A stretch of 64,000 nt of DNA from Micromonospora sp. HK10 (GCF_000982955.1 NZ_KQ058881.1:40303-104302), one strand, 5' to 3'; shown: positions 8,223-18,348, counted from the stretch's first letter. Numbers and translations are program-made. Notes: generated by a model not told the origin, from the letters alone.

Positions 8223-9101
8223 TCACCCCAACCCGGACGCCCGCTGCGCCGCCCGCACCGCGTTACGGAACAGCATCGCCACCGTCGTCGGACCCACCCC
8301 ACCGACCCGCGGCGTGATCGCCCCCGCCACCTCGGCGCACGACTCGTCCACGTCCGGCAACAACCGCCGCCCCTCGTACCGCACCCCACCACCGACCACC
8401 ACCGCACCCGGACGCACATGCTCCGGCTGGATGATCCCCGGCACCCCCGCCGCCGCGATCAGGATCTCCGCCCGCCGCGTGTACCGCGACCAGTCCGCCA
8501 CCCCGGTGTGCACCACCGTCACCGCGGCGTTCGCCGTCGGCCGCTTCTGCGCCAACAACATCGCCAACGGCCGACCCAACGTGGCACCCCGACCCAGGAT
8601 CACCACCTCACGCCCCGACACCGGCACCCCGTGAAACGCCAACAACGCCTCGATCCCCGCCGGCGTACACGGCAACGGACCCGGCAGCCCCAACGCCAGA
8701 CGCCCCATGTTCACCGGATGCATCCCGTCGACGTCCTTGTCCGGATCCAGCACCGCCAACGCCCGGTCATAATCCAGGTGCCCCGGAATCGGATACTGCA
8801 CCAACACCCCGTGCACACCCTTGTCCGCGTTGAAATCCTCCAGCACCGCGTGCAGATCCGCCTGCGACGCCGACCCCGACAGGTGCACATGCGGCGACGC
8901 GAACCCCAACTCGGCCGCCTGCCGCTGCTTGATCCGGATGTACCCGGCGCTCGCGTCGTCGTCACCGACCAGCACCGTCGCCAGCGCCGGCGTCACCCCC
9001 GACGCCCGCAACCCGGCCACCGCCTCCGCGACCTCCGCCAACACCCGCTCCGCCACCGGCCCACCCGGCAACAACCGAGCCGTCGTACCCGAAGAAGACA
9101 T
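8223..9101 (-). CDS. folD: Bifunctional methylene-THF dehydrogenase/methenyl-THF cyclohydrolase
   Basis: A 292-residue cytoplasmic enzyme interconverting 5,10-methylene-THF, 5,10-methenyl-THF and 10-formyl-THF with NADP. Tyr54 and catalytic Lys58 are in SAGYIRIKQ; VQYPIPGH, KDVDGMHPVN, PCTPAGIEALL and the nucleotide-binding VILGRGATLGRPLAMLL motif are all present; the protein ends with GGVGPTTVAML. ATG 9101 follows a G-rich ribosome site. The 91-bp leader contains a ZTP riboswitch (9120-9192), which fits the known association of folD with that aptamer. The nucleotidyltransferase gene lies immediately upstream on the same strand. Confidence 0.96.
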   Translation of the reverse strand: MSSSGTTARLLPGGPVAERVLAEVAEAVAGLRASGVTPALATVLVGDDDASAGYIRIKQRQAAELGFASPHVHLSGSASQADLHAVLEDFNADKGVHGVLVQYPIPGHLDYDRALAVLDPDKDVDGMHPVNMGRLALGLPGPLPCTPAGIEALLAFHGVPVSGREVVILGRGATLGRPLAMLLAQKRPTANAAVTVVHTGVADWSRYTRRAEILIAAAGVPGIIQPEHVRPGAVVVGGGVRYEGRRLLPDVDESCAEVAGAITPRVGGVGPTTVAMLFRNAVRAAQRASGLG

Positions 9102-9119
9102 GCCACACCCCCCGCGGAG

Positions 9120-9192
9120 GCCCAGGCGGTCGACCCCCACGACGAGCTCCCCGATGGTTGCTGCCATCCCCGTGCCGCCAGTCGCGTCGCCC
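9120..9192 (-). promoter_or_regulatory. ZTP (pfl motif) riboswitch in the folD leader
   Basis: Read on the minus strand, the leader contains the pfl/ZTP hallmarks in order: GACTGGCG, a variable hairpin (GATGG paired with CCATC), CGGGGAGC, then CCGCCTGGGC. P1 can form between GCGACG and CGTCGT with one wobble pair, and GGCG/CGCC can make the pseudoknot. Known function: senses ZMP/ZTP (AICAR nucleotides), which accumulate when 10-formyl-THF is short, and raises expression of one-carbon genes such as folD. Directly downstream, CCTCC can pair with the G-run ribosome site before ATG 9101, suggesting translational control (inference). Confidence 0.85.
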
Positions 9193-10221
9193 TCAGCCTG
9201 CCACAGCCCGCCGCGCCACCGCATCCGCCACCGCCTGCCACCGCGGCAACGCCCCCAGCAGCGCATCCGCCCGCCGCCGCCGCGCCACCGCCGATCCCAC
9301 CCCCAGATCCGCCACCGCCGCCGCGAACCGCGCCCGCAACACCCGCTCCCGCCCCGGCGCCACCGCCGCCAACACCGCATGACACCGCGCGTACGTCACC
9401 ACGATCCAGAACATCGCCTCCCGGTGCGCGCCCGCACCGATCAACTCCGCGCTGCCGTCCACCACCACCGGCCGCCCCGCCGCACTCAGATCCGCCCGGA
9501 ACGCGAACCCGGTACCCGCCGCCACCCGCGCCGCCTCGTCGAACGTGCCCGCCAACCCCGCCAGATGCTCCCGCACCCGACCCGCACCCATCCCGCCGCC
9601 GTCCAGCGACGCCAGCAACTCCTCGTACCGGTCGGCGAACCCGTACCCGGACAGCACCTCCCGCGCCACCACGTACCGCCGCCGCACCGTCGGATCCCGC
9701 AACCCCGCCACCACCGGCAGCAACGCCACCACCGACGTCGGGAACACCCACCCCAACACCTGCTCGTGCAACGGCCCGTCGCCGTCCAGCCGGGCCAACC
9801 CCTCCTCGACGCGCCGCCGCACCCCGGCCACCCGCCGCCGCACCCACACCGGATCCGCGAAACCCGCCGCCACCCGCTCCCGCAGCGCCGCCAGCCGGCC
9901 CGTCGGATCCACGATCACCGCATCGGTACGGAAGAACGGCGCGAACACCCACGACCCCAGCACGTCCTGCGGCGAGCCCAGCTCCGCCCAGCCGATCGTA
10001 CTGACCTCCAGCAGCACCCCCCGATGCCGGAACTTGCCCAGCTTCCCGCCGGGGGCCGCCCGCACCAGCAACACGTCCACATCCGACGACTCCGGCAACA
10101 CCGCGTCAGCCGGCAGACCCACCGTCGAACCGCTGAAGAACGCCCCCTCGATCCCGCCGTCCCGGCGAGCCTGCTCCCGCACCCAGTCGACCGCCACCGC
10201 CCGCGCCTCACCGACCCGCAT
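9193..10221 (-). CDS. Nucleotidyltransferase-domain protein of unknown function
   Basis: A 342-residue protein. The N-terminal 55 residues carry the nucleotidyltransferase signature: GAFFSGSTVG then ESSDVDVLLV (GS...DxD), the metal-binding carboxylates of the polymerase-beta fold. The rest is helical, with a middle segment (HEQVLGWVFPTS) and C-terminal Ala/Arg-rich helices that could be a substrate-binding region. Aminoglycoside nucleotidyltransferase-like and MNT-like relatives are possible, but I do not recognise a defined family. It is upstream of folD on the same strand; its TGA directly abuts the riboswitch, so the aptamer probably begins within a readthrough transcript or has its own promoter inside this gene. 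Confidence 0.65.
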   Translation of the reverse strand: MRVGEARAVAVDWVREQARRDGGIEGAFFSGSTVGLPADAVLPESSDVDVLLVRAAPGGKLGKFRHRGVLLEVSTIGWAELGSPQDVLGSWVFAPFFRTDAVIVDPTGRLAALRERVAAGFADPVWVRRRVAGVRRRVEEGLARLDGDGPLHEQVLGWVFPTSVVALLPVVAGLRDPTVRRRYVVAREVLSGYGFADRYEELLASLDGGGMGAGRVREHLAGLAGTFDEAARVAAGTGFAFRADLSAAGRPVVVDGSAELIGAGAHREAMFWIVVTYARCHAVLAAVAPGRERVLRARFAAAVADLGVGSAVARRRRADALLGALPRWQAVADAVARRAVAG

Positions 10222-10281
10222 CCACCCATCCTGCCCGCCCCGGCGGCACCCGCGACGCCACCGTCCGCGTGCCGCCTCCGC

Positions 10282-11286
10282 TCACCCGCCGCTCAGCACG
10301 TTCGCCAGCGCCTGGTTGGTCCGGTTCGACCGCACCGCCGCGCGCTGCTGACCCGCCGTCACCTCGATGTACGTCTGCGACGACGCCAACGACGCGTGCC
10401 CCAGCAACCGCATGATCTCCGCCGCGCTCGCCCCGTCCTCGGCCAACCGGGTCGCGAAGGTGTGCCGCAACGCGTGCAGCCGCGCCCCCTTCGGCACCCG
10501 GTCACCGATGCCCGCCCGCCGGAAGCACGACTCCACCAGGTACTGCAGGCCACCGCGGCGCAGCGGCGCACCCCGCCGGTCCACCAGCAACGCCGAGTCC
10601 GGGCGTACGCTGCGCGCCCCGAAGCGCCGCCGCCGACTGTCCAGGTAGTCCACCAGCACCCGGTCGACCGCGGCCTCGATCGGCACCGTACGCGGACGCC
10701 CGCCCTTGCCCGCCACGTCCACCCGCCGCTCACCGTCCCGGCCGGCCACCGACGCCACCCGCAGCGCCAACAGCTCCGACAGGCGCAGCCCGGCGCAGAG
10801 CGCCAGGGCCAGCACCGCGAGGTCCCGCTCCGGCCACGGGTCACGCTGCCGGCCCCGCTCGCGCGCCACGGCGGCGAGCAGCTCCTCCGGCGTGTCCTCA
10901 CCGCGCAGCGGCTTCGGGCGGGGGAGCGGAGCGCGTGGCCGGCCGACCGCCGGCATCGGATTCCCCGGTACGACGCCCTCGGCGACCAGGAACGTGAAGA
11001 AGCTGTTCCACGTGGACCAGGCGCGGTGCACGGAGGCGGTGGCGCGGGGCGCGGCGAACCGCGCGAACGCCCGCCGCATGACCTGGGGGGAGAGGGTGGA
11101 GATCGGCACCCGGCCGATGGGGAGGGGAGTGGTGCCGTCCGGGCCGGTCAGCGCCGCGACGATCGTCAGGTCCCGCCGGTAGGCCGCGAGGGTGTGGGGG
11201 GAGGGCTTGCGGGTGGCCCGGTCGGTCAGGAACTCCTCGATCAACCTGGCTACCGACCCGTCCGCAATATCGTGCATAAGGGACAT
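10282..11286 (-). CDS. Tyrosine recombinase (Xer/integrase type)
   Basis: A 334-residue site-specific recombinase. The N-terminal SAM-like core-binding domain (SPHTLAAYRRDL, residues 29-40) is followed by the catalytic domain with all six active residues: Arg168 (GLRLSEL), Lys194 (GKGGRPRTVPI), His271 and Arg274 (HALRHTFATR), His297 (LLGHASL) and nucleophile Tyr306 (QTYIEV). It cuts and rejoins DNA via a 3'-phosphotyrosine. The ATG at 11286 lies inside a symmetrical core-like site (11271-11294); ATG 11274 is an in-frame alternative. No excisionase or phage gene is nearby. It could be a dedicated recombinase for the adjacent dif-like sites or a relic of an element inserted there. Confidence 0.92.
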   Translation of the reverse strand: MSLMHDIADGSVARLIEEFLTDRATRKPSPHTLAAYRRDLTIVAALTGPDGTTPLPIGRVPISTLSPQVMRRAFARFAAPRATASVHRAWSTWNSFFTFLVAEGVVPGNPMPAVGRPRAPLPRPKPLRGEDTPEELLAAVARERGRQRDPWPERDLAVLALALCAGLRLSELLALRVASVAGRDGERRVDVAGKGGRPRTVPIEAAVDRVLVDYLDSRRRRFGARSVRPDSALLVDRRGAPLRRGGLQYLVESCFRRAGIGDRVPKGARLHALRHTFATRLAEDGASAAEIMRLLGHASLASSQTYIEVTAGQQRAAVRSNRTNQALANVLSGG

Positions 11287-11294
11287 TATGCACG
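11271..11294. other. Dif-like recombination core overlapping the recombinase start codon
   Basis: Perfect 9-bp arms CGTGCATAA and TTATGCACG flank a 6-bp centre (GGGACA on plus, TGTCCC on minus); with one inserted base the symmetry extends into the flanking AATAT/AATATT. Arms ending in CATAA/TTATG around a 6-bp centre are the architecture of Xer dif sites (E. coli dif has CATAA, TGTATA, TTATG). The A of the recombinase ATG at 11286 is the last base of the minus-strand left arm. It may act as crossover site, autoregulatory operator, or both. Confidence 0.6.
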
Positions 11295-11334
11295 AATATT
11301 CACATTCACGTGAGCCTGGGTGGCAGGGGAGCGG

Positions 11335-11700
11335 GCGAAACCGGTAGAACCGGCGCCGATCGCCGGCGGGCTACGCGTGCAGGACACGGCCACCGGGGGT
11401 GTCGGTGACGCCCGGCTGCTGCGCCGGGCTGGAGGACTGGCGGGAGTGGACGTCCGTCCTGGACGGCGGCCAGCCCTGGCTGGGACACGATCCCGGTCCG
11501 GAGGTCGAGGTGCGCGGCGCGCTGATCCGCGTCTGACAGCACGGTGGCCGCCGCCGGAGCGGAGCGGACCGGTTGTCGAGTTCGCGCGGGCCGACCTGCC
11601 GGGGCTGCTGGCCCGCGTCCACGCCGACCTGGTGGGATTTCTCGCCCGGCTCGACGCGTGGACGCGTACCGCCGGCCTGGCGGCGAGAGGGAGGCTCTGG
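11335..11700 (+). pseudogene. Decayed gene between the two dif-like sites
   Basis: Protein-like sequence appears in alternating plus-strand frames. GGLRVQDTATGG reads in one frame; from about 11405 the neighbouring frame reads PGCCAGLEDWREWTSVLDGG and PWLGHDPGPEVEVRG up to a TGA at 11534; then the first frame resumes with GPVVEFARADLPGLLARVHAD and FLARLDAW. The middle and last parts look like one actinobacterial protein family that I recall but cannot name. At least two frameshifts are needed to join them, and both ends are missing. The first frame stays open from 11320 to 11751, but its middle part does not look protein-like. Confidence 0.5.
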
Positions 11701-11745
11701 TGGCGGGCCCCGCTGACCCTGCCGGAGGAGGGCCGGCTCGGGTCT

Positions 11746-11773
11746 ACTTGACATAATGTACATTATCGAACCG
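11746..11773. other. Candidate dif site (Xer recombination site)
   Basis: On the minus strand the 28 bp read as an 11-bp left arm CGGTTCGATAA, centre TGTACA and right arm TTATGTCAAGT. Compared with E. coli dif, the right (XerD-type) arm matches 9 of 11, the centre 5 of 6, and the left arm keeps the inner ATAA. The inner ATAATGTACATTAT (11753-11766) is a perfect 14-bp palindrome. This is the best dif candidate in the window and stands out in GC-rich surroundings. It lies 10 bp beyond the stop of the SnoaL-like gene. Confidence 0.65.
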
Positions 11774-11782
11774 CAAGCCGGC

Positions 11783-12160
11783 TCAGATCAGCTGCACGTA
11801 GGCGGCCCGCCACTGGGGTGAGGGATCCGCGCCGAGGCTCGTCCAGTATTCCCGGCCGGTGACGATCGTGCCGTCGCGCACCGTCCAGAACGACGCCACG
11901 CGGTGCACCCCCATCGTGTCGTGCGGGACCTCCACCTCGGAGACCACCGCGTCGCCGTCGGCGACGATCCGCAGCACCTTGATCGCCCACCCCTCCGGGT
12001 ACTCGGCGTTGATCCGCACGTAGTTGTCGCGGCCCACGATCCGCTCGGCGCTGACCGGCCACTCCACCACCAGGTCCTCGGCGAGCAGCGCGGTGAGCCC
12101 GGGCCAGTCGCGGGCCTGCATGCGATCCCACAGCTGCTGAACAATCTCGGTCGGCTCCAT
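11783..12160 (-). CDS. SnoaL-like / NTF2-fold protein
   Basis: A 125-residue protein of the alpha+beta-barrel NTF2/SnoaL superfamily: EIVQQLWDRMQARDWPGL (first helix region), LLAEDLVVEWP, then strands VLRIVADGDAVVSEVEV and SFWTVRDGTIVTGREYW. Such small proteins include polyketide cyclases, ketosteroid isomerase-like enzymes and ligand-binding proteins; the reaction here cannot be named. Its 3' end lies 10 bp from the candidate dif site. It stands alone, downstream of the AraC-type GlxA gene on the same strand but separated from it by 106 bp. Confidence 0.75.
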   Translation of the reverse strand: MEPTEIVQQLWDRMQARDWPGLTALLAEDLVVEWPVSAERIVGRDNYVRINAEYPEGWAIKVLRIVADGDAVVSEVEVPHDTMGVHRVASFWTVRDGTIVTGREYWTSLGADPSPQWRAAYVQLI

Positions 12161-12266
12161 GCGCGCATCCTGGCAGCACCCACCGACAACGCGGGCGCCG
12201 CTCAGCGGCGGCCCACTCCCCCTGCCCGGGTCGCGGTCGTGGTCGGGCCCGGGCGGGGCCGGCGGG

Positions 12267-13226
12267 TCACCGCTGGCTGCGGGTCCGGGAGCGGAAGGTG
12301 CGGCGATAGCTGTCCGGAGGTACGCCGACCGTGCGGTGGAAGTGTCGTCGCAGGGTGGTGGCGGTGCCCATGCCGGTGGCCGCCGCGATGGCGTCGATGC
12401 TGTCGTCGGTGGTTTCCAGCAGTTCCTGGGCGTGGCGGATCCGTTGGGTGAGCAGCCATTGCAGCGGCGTGGTGCCGGTCACCGACCGGAAGTGGCGGGC
12501 CAGGTTGCGGGAGCTCATCCGGGCCTGGCGGGCCAGGTCCTCGACGGTCAGCGGGTGGTCCAGGCGGCGCAGCACCCAGGGGAAGAGGTCGGCGAGGGGG
12601 TGGTTGCCGGGGGCGGGCACCGGGGTGGTGACGAACTGGGCCTGGCCGCCGTCGCGGTGCGGGGGCACGACGAGGCGGCGGGCCACCGCGTTGGCGGTCG
12701 AGGAGCCGTGGTCGAGGCGGACCAGGTGCAGGCACAGGTCCATGGCGGCGGCCTTGCCGGCGGAGGTGAGCACGCGGCCGTTGTCGACGTAGAGGACGTC
12801 CGGGTCCACCCGTACCCGGGGGTGGCGGGTGGCGAGGTCCCGGGTGTGGGCCCAGTGGGTGGTGGCGCGTTGGTCGTCGAGCAGGCCGGCGGCGGCGAGC
12901 ACGAACGCGCCGGTGCAGAGGGAGGCGACGCGGGCGCCGGCGTGGTGGGCGGCGCGGACGGCGTCGACCAGGTCGGCCGGGGGTGGGACGTCGATGTCGG
13001 CCCAGCCGGGGACGATCACGGTGTCGGCGTGTGGGAGGTGGTCGAGGCCGTGGTCGGGTTCGATCCGGAATCGGCCGGCGGGCACCGGTGCGGGTCCGCA
13101 GAGGTCGAGGCGGTACCAGTGGTCCACGATGCCGGTCGCGCTGAGGTCGGTGCCGAAGACCTCGCAGGCCAGGGAGAGTTCGAAGGGCAGCATGCCGTCG
13201 GTGACGGCGAGCGCGACGGTGTGCAC
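12267..13226 (-). CDS. GlxA-family transcriptional regulator (DJ-1/PfpI plus AraC)
   Basis: A 319-residue regulator. The N-terminal 170 residues form a DJ-1/PfpI class-I amidotransferase-like domain (VHTVALAVTDGMLPFELS; VIVPGWADID; VASLCTGAFVLAAAGLLD with the Cys of the nucleophile elbow; ATTHWAHTRDL). The C-terminal 100 residues are an AraC double HTH (EDLARQARMSSRNLARHFRS, then DAIAAATGMGTATTLRRHF). GTG 13226 is the natural start of the first strand. It is divergent, by 99 bp, from a saccharopine-dehydrogenase-like reductase gene and is the likely regulator of it (inference from position). Confidence 0.88.
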   Translation of the reverse strand: MHTVALAVTDGMLPFELSLACEVFGTDLSATGIVDHWYRLDLCGPAPVPAGRFRIEPDHGLDHLPHADTVIVPGWADIDVPPPADLVDAVRAAHHAGARVASLCTGAFVLAAAGLLDDQRATTHWAHTRDLATRHPRVRVDPDVLYVDNGRVLTSAGKAAAMDLCLHLVRLDHGSSTANAVARRLVVPPHRDGGQAQFVTTPVPAPGNHPLADLFPWVLRRLDHPLTVEDLARQARMSSRNLARHFRSVTGTTPLQWLLTQRIRHAQELLETTDDSIDAIAAATGMGTATTLRRHFHRTVGVPPDSYRRTFRSRTRSQR

Positions 13227-13325
13227 GTCCGAAATTGTACGGGTGTTGGCGTTCCAGACACTCGTGGGGAGCGTTCCGGGCCGTGAGGATGGTGGGGACG
13301 GTTGGTCTGAGCACAGGAGAAGACG

Positions 13326-14354
13326 ATGACTTCGGGGCTTGCGGTGGCGGTGTTCGGCGCGTACGGGCACACCGGGCGGTTTGTGGTGGCGCGGTTGCGC
13401 GAGTGCGGGTTCGTGCCGGTGCTCAGCGGACGGGACGTGGACAAGCTGAAGGCGTTGGCGTACGAGTCGGGGCTGGAGGCCCGGCCGGCGTCGGTGGATG
13501 ATCCGGCGGCGCTGGACCGGGCGGTGGCCGGCACGTCGGCCGTGGTCAACTGTGCCGGGCCGTTCGCCACGACGGCCGCGCCGGTGATCGAGGCGGCGCT
13601 GCGGGCCGGTATCCCGTATGTGGATGTGGCGGCCGAGATCGAGGCGAACCTGGACACGTTCGCGCACTTCGGCGAGCGGGCGCGGGCCGCGGGGGCGGTG
13701 GTGGTGCCGGCGATGGCGTTCTACGGCGGTCTGGGTGATCTGCTCGCCACCGCCGCGCTGGGCGACTGGGCTGCGGCCGACGAGGCGCACGTGGCGTACG
13801 GGCTGAGCGGTTGGCACCCGACGGCGGGGACGCGGGCCGCGGGGGTGGTCTCCCGGCAGCGGCGGGGTGGGCGGCGCGTCCGGTACGCCGGCGGGCGGTT
13901 GGAGTACCGCGACGACGCGGCGCCGACGCTGGAGTGGTCCTTCCCGGATCCGGTGGGCGCGCGGGCCGTCATCGGGGAGTTTTCGATGGCCGACGTGGTC
14001 ACCATTCCGAGTCACCTGGCCATCCCGGAGGTGCGGACGTACATGACGGTGGAGGCGGCCCGGGACCTCGCGGCCGCGGAGACGCCGGGGCCGGCGCCGG
14101 CTGACGGGAGTGGGCGGTCCGCGCAGACGTTCCTGGTCGACGTGGTGGTGCGGGCCGGCGGCCGGGAGCGGCGGGCGGTGGCGTCGGGGCAGGACATCTA
14201 CGCGGTCACGGCGCCGCTGGTGGTGGAGGCGGTCGACCGCATCCTCACGGGGCGGACCAGGACGGTCGGGGTGGCCTCCGCCGGGGAGATCTTCGACGCG
14301 GCCGATTTCCTGCGGGCGCTGTCGCCGATCATCTCGGTGGACCTGCGTCCGTAG
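13326..14354 (+). CDS. Saccharopine dehydrogenase-like NAD(P)-binding protein
   Basis: A 342-residue protein with an N-terminal Rossmann motif VAVFGAYGHTGRFV (residues 7-20), the VVNCAGPF segment and GIPYVDVAAE typical of the saccharopine dehydrogenase/trans-acting enoyl reductase group. True lysine-pathway function is unlikely; these proteins usually reduce or isomerise unknown metabolites. AGGAGAAGACG just before ATG 13326 is a strong ribosome site. It is divergent from the GlxA-type regulator and ends at a very stable hairpin (14447-14484). Confidence 0.8.
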   Translation: MTSGLAVAVFGAYGHTGRFVVARLRECGFVPVLSGRDVDKLKALAYESGLEARPASVDDPAALDRAVAGTSAVVNCAGPFATTAAPVIEAALRAGIPYVDVAAEIEANLDTFAHFGERARAAGAVVVPAMAFYGGLGDLLATAALGDWAAADEAHVAYGLSGWHPTAGTRAAGVVSRQRRGGRRVRYAGGRLEYRDDAAPTLEWSFPDPVGARAVIGEFSMADVVTIPSHLAIPEVRTYMTVEAARDLAAAETPGPAPADGSGRSAQTFLVDVVVRAGGRERRAVASGQDIYAVTAPLVVEAVDRILTGRTRTVGVASAGEIFDAADFLRALSPIISVDLRP

Positions 14355-14446
14355 GGCGGTGTGCCGGGGCGCGGGTGGCCCGCTCCCCCGGGCGTGCCGG
14401 TGCGGGGGTTCCCGGGCCGGGTGTGCGGGGGTCGCCCGCGGGTGGT

Positions 14447-14484
14447 CGGGTGTGCGGCGCCCCCGGAAGGGCGCCGCACACCCG
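14447..14484. terminator. Bidirectional terminator, 16-bp perfect stem
   Basis: CGGGTGTGCGGCGCCC and its exact complement flank the loop CCGGAA, between the convergent reductase gene (ends 14354) and the UvrA-like gene (ends 14491). There is no T tract. Confidence 0.75.
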
Positions 14485-14490
14485 GTCGGC

Positions 14491-16884
<2,394 letters not shown>

Positions 16885-16946
16885 GCTGTCTCCCCTGCTG
16901 TGCGACGGGCCCGCCGCGTGGCCGGCCGGCCCGGATCGGTCCCGGG

Positions 16947-17396
16947 TCAGGCTAGTCGTGGCCCCGCGCCGCCCGCTTCTCGATTCCTGACCGGCCGGGT
17001 GACCTGTTTGGCCAGGCAGGCGGGCAGGCCGGCGGTGGCCTGGGCGGCCTCGTCCCGGTAGACGCTGGGCGGCACGCCGACCAGTTCGCTGAACCGGGTG
17101 CTGAACGTGCCCAGCGAGGAGCAGCCGACGGTGAAGCAGACCTCGGTGACGCTCAGGTCGCCGCGGCGCAGCAGCGCCATGGCCCGCTCGATGCGCCGGG
17201 TCATCAGGTACGAGTACGGGGACTCGCCGTAGGCGGCCCGGAACTGGCGGCTGAGGTGCCCGGCGGACATGTGCACGCCCCGGGCGAGCGCCTCGACGTC
17301 CAGCGGCTGCGCGTACTCCCGGTCGATCCGGTCGCGGACCCGGCGCAGCCGCGCGAGGTCGTGCAGCCGCTGCTCGGCGTCGGATCTGCTGGTCAT
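16947..17396 (-). CDS. AraC-family regulator lacking a sensor domain
   Basis: A 149-residue protein consisting almost only of the AraC DNA-binding domain: DVEALARGVHMSAGHLSRQF (first HTH), SPYSYLMTRRIERAMALLRR, then SVTEVCFTVGCSSLGTFSTRF (second HTH) and the GVPPSVYR end motif. There is no N-terminal effector domain, so it may be constitutively competent or respond through partners, as MarA/SoxS do. It lies 62 bp upstream of the UvrA-like gene on the same strand, a pairing that suggests activation of a DNA-damage or drug-tolerance unit. Confidence 0.88.
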   Translation of the reverse strand: MTSRSDAEQRLHDLARLRRVRDRIDREYAQPLDVEALARGVHMSAGHLSRQFRAAYGESPYSYLMTRRIERAMALLRRGDLSVTEVCFTVGCSSLGTFSTRFSELVGVPPSVYRDEAAQATAGLPACLAKQVTRPVRNREAGGAGPRLA

Positions 17397-17496
17397 CCCC
17401 GTGATCGTGCCATGGCCGGCCCGGGTTGCCCACCACCGGCCGGCCGCGTGCGACGTGGCGTCCGGCGTGCGGCGGCCTGTCCGGTTCGCCGGGGTG

Positions 17497-18348
17497 CTAG
17501 CGCAGCCGGCGGGCGGTGAACCGGGTGGGTGGGTCGGCGATGGCGTCCTGGGCGGCGACGAGTTGCAGCTCGCGGGTGCCCGCGGCGAGCGTCGCGTCGA
17601 GCACCGCGAAGATCGAGTTGGTGGTCTTCTCCAGGGCGGCGGCCGGTGACCCGGTGCTGCACAGGTGGGCCAGGTACAGCGCGGCGGTGACGTCGCCGCC
17701 GCCGTTGGGGGTGATCGGCAGCAGCGGGGTGGTGACCGCCCAGGCGCCCTCGTCGGAGACCGCCACGACCTCCAGGTGACCGGCGGGCAGGTCGCCGTGC
17801 AGGACGCTGGTGACCAGGACGTGCCGGGGACCGGTGGCCCGCACGGAGTCGACGGCGGCGAGCAGGTCGTCGATGGTGTCGGTGCTGCGCCCGGCGAGGA
17901 ACTCCAGCTCGAACTGGTTGGGGGTGACGATGTCGGCGCGCGGCACGACGGTGTCGCGCAGGTACTCGGGGATGCCGGGGCGGACGAACATGCCGCGGCC
18001 GACGTCGCCCATCACGGGGTCGCAGCAGTAGACCGCGTCCGGGTTGGCGGCCTTGACCCGGTCGACGGCGTCGAGGATGACCGCGCCCATCGCCGGGTCA
18101 CCCTGGTAGCCGGAGAGCACCGCGTCGGCGGTGCCGAGGACTCCCCGGTCCTCGATGCCGGCGATGACGTCGGCGACGTCGGCCGGGGCCAGCAGCGGGC
18201 CGCGCCACGCGCCGTAGCCGGTGTGGTTGGAGAAGTGCACGGTGAGCACCGGCCAGACCTCGTGCCCGAGTCGTTGCAGGGGGAACACGGCGGCGGAGTT
18301 GCCGACGTAGCCGTAGGCGACCGAGGACTGCACGGACAAGATCTTCAC
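17497..18348 (-). CDS. pdxY: Pyridoxal kinase
   Basis: A 283-residue ribokinase-fold enzyme that phosphorylates pyridoxal to PLP in the salvage pathway. The N terminus (VKILSVQSSVAYGYVGNSAAVFP, given in pieces: ILSVQSSVAYG, YVGNSA) and HTGYGAWRG are diagnostic of PdxY. CDPVMGDVGRG, VTPNQFELEFL and the phosphate-binding PNGGGDVTAALYLA near the C terminus complete the active site; the usual GTGD is GGGD here. GTG 18348 is the start. It stands alone between the AraC gene and an SDR gene on the same strand. Confidence 0.92.
   Translation of the reverse strand: MKILSVQSSVAYGYVGNSAAVFPLQRLGHEVWPVLTVHFSNHTGYGAWRGPLLAPADVADVIAGIEDRGVLGTADAVLSGYQGDPAMGAVILDAVDRVKAANPDAVYCCDPVMGDVGRGMFVRPGIPEYLRDTVVPRADIVTPNQFELEFLAGRSTDTIDDLLAAVDSVRATGPRHVLVTSVLHGDLPAGHLEVVAVSDEGAWAVTTPLLPITPNGGGDVTAALYLAHLCSTGSPAAALEKTTNSIFAVLDATLAAGTRELQLVAAQDAIADPPTRFTARRLR

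Noticed and set aside
7230..10004. 924-codon plus-strand open frame
   Set aside because: Arg/Pro/His-rich reading of the wrong frame through the EEP gene and opposite folD and the nucleotidyltransferase; stops are rare in such GC-rich DNA.
11320..11751. Continuous 143-codon frame between the two dif-like sites as an intact gene
   Set aside because: Its middle third is not protein-like, and a clear protein-like block lies in the neighbouring frame; better explained as a frameshifted pseudogene.
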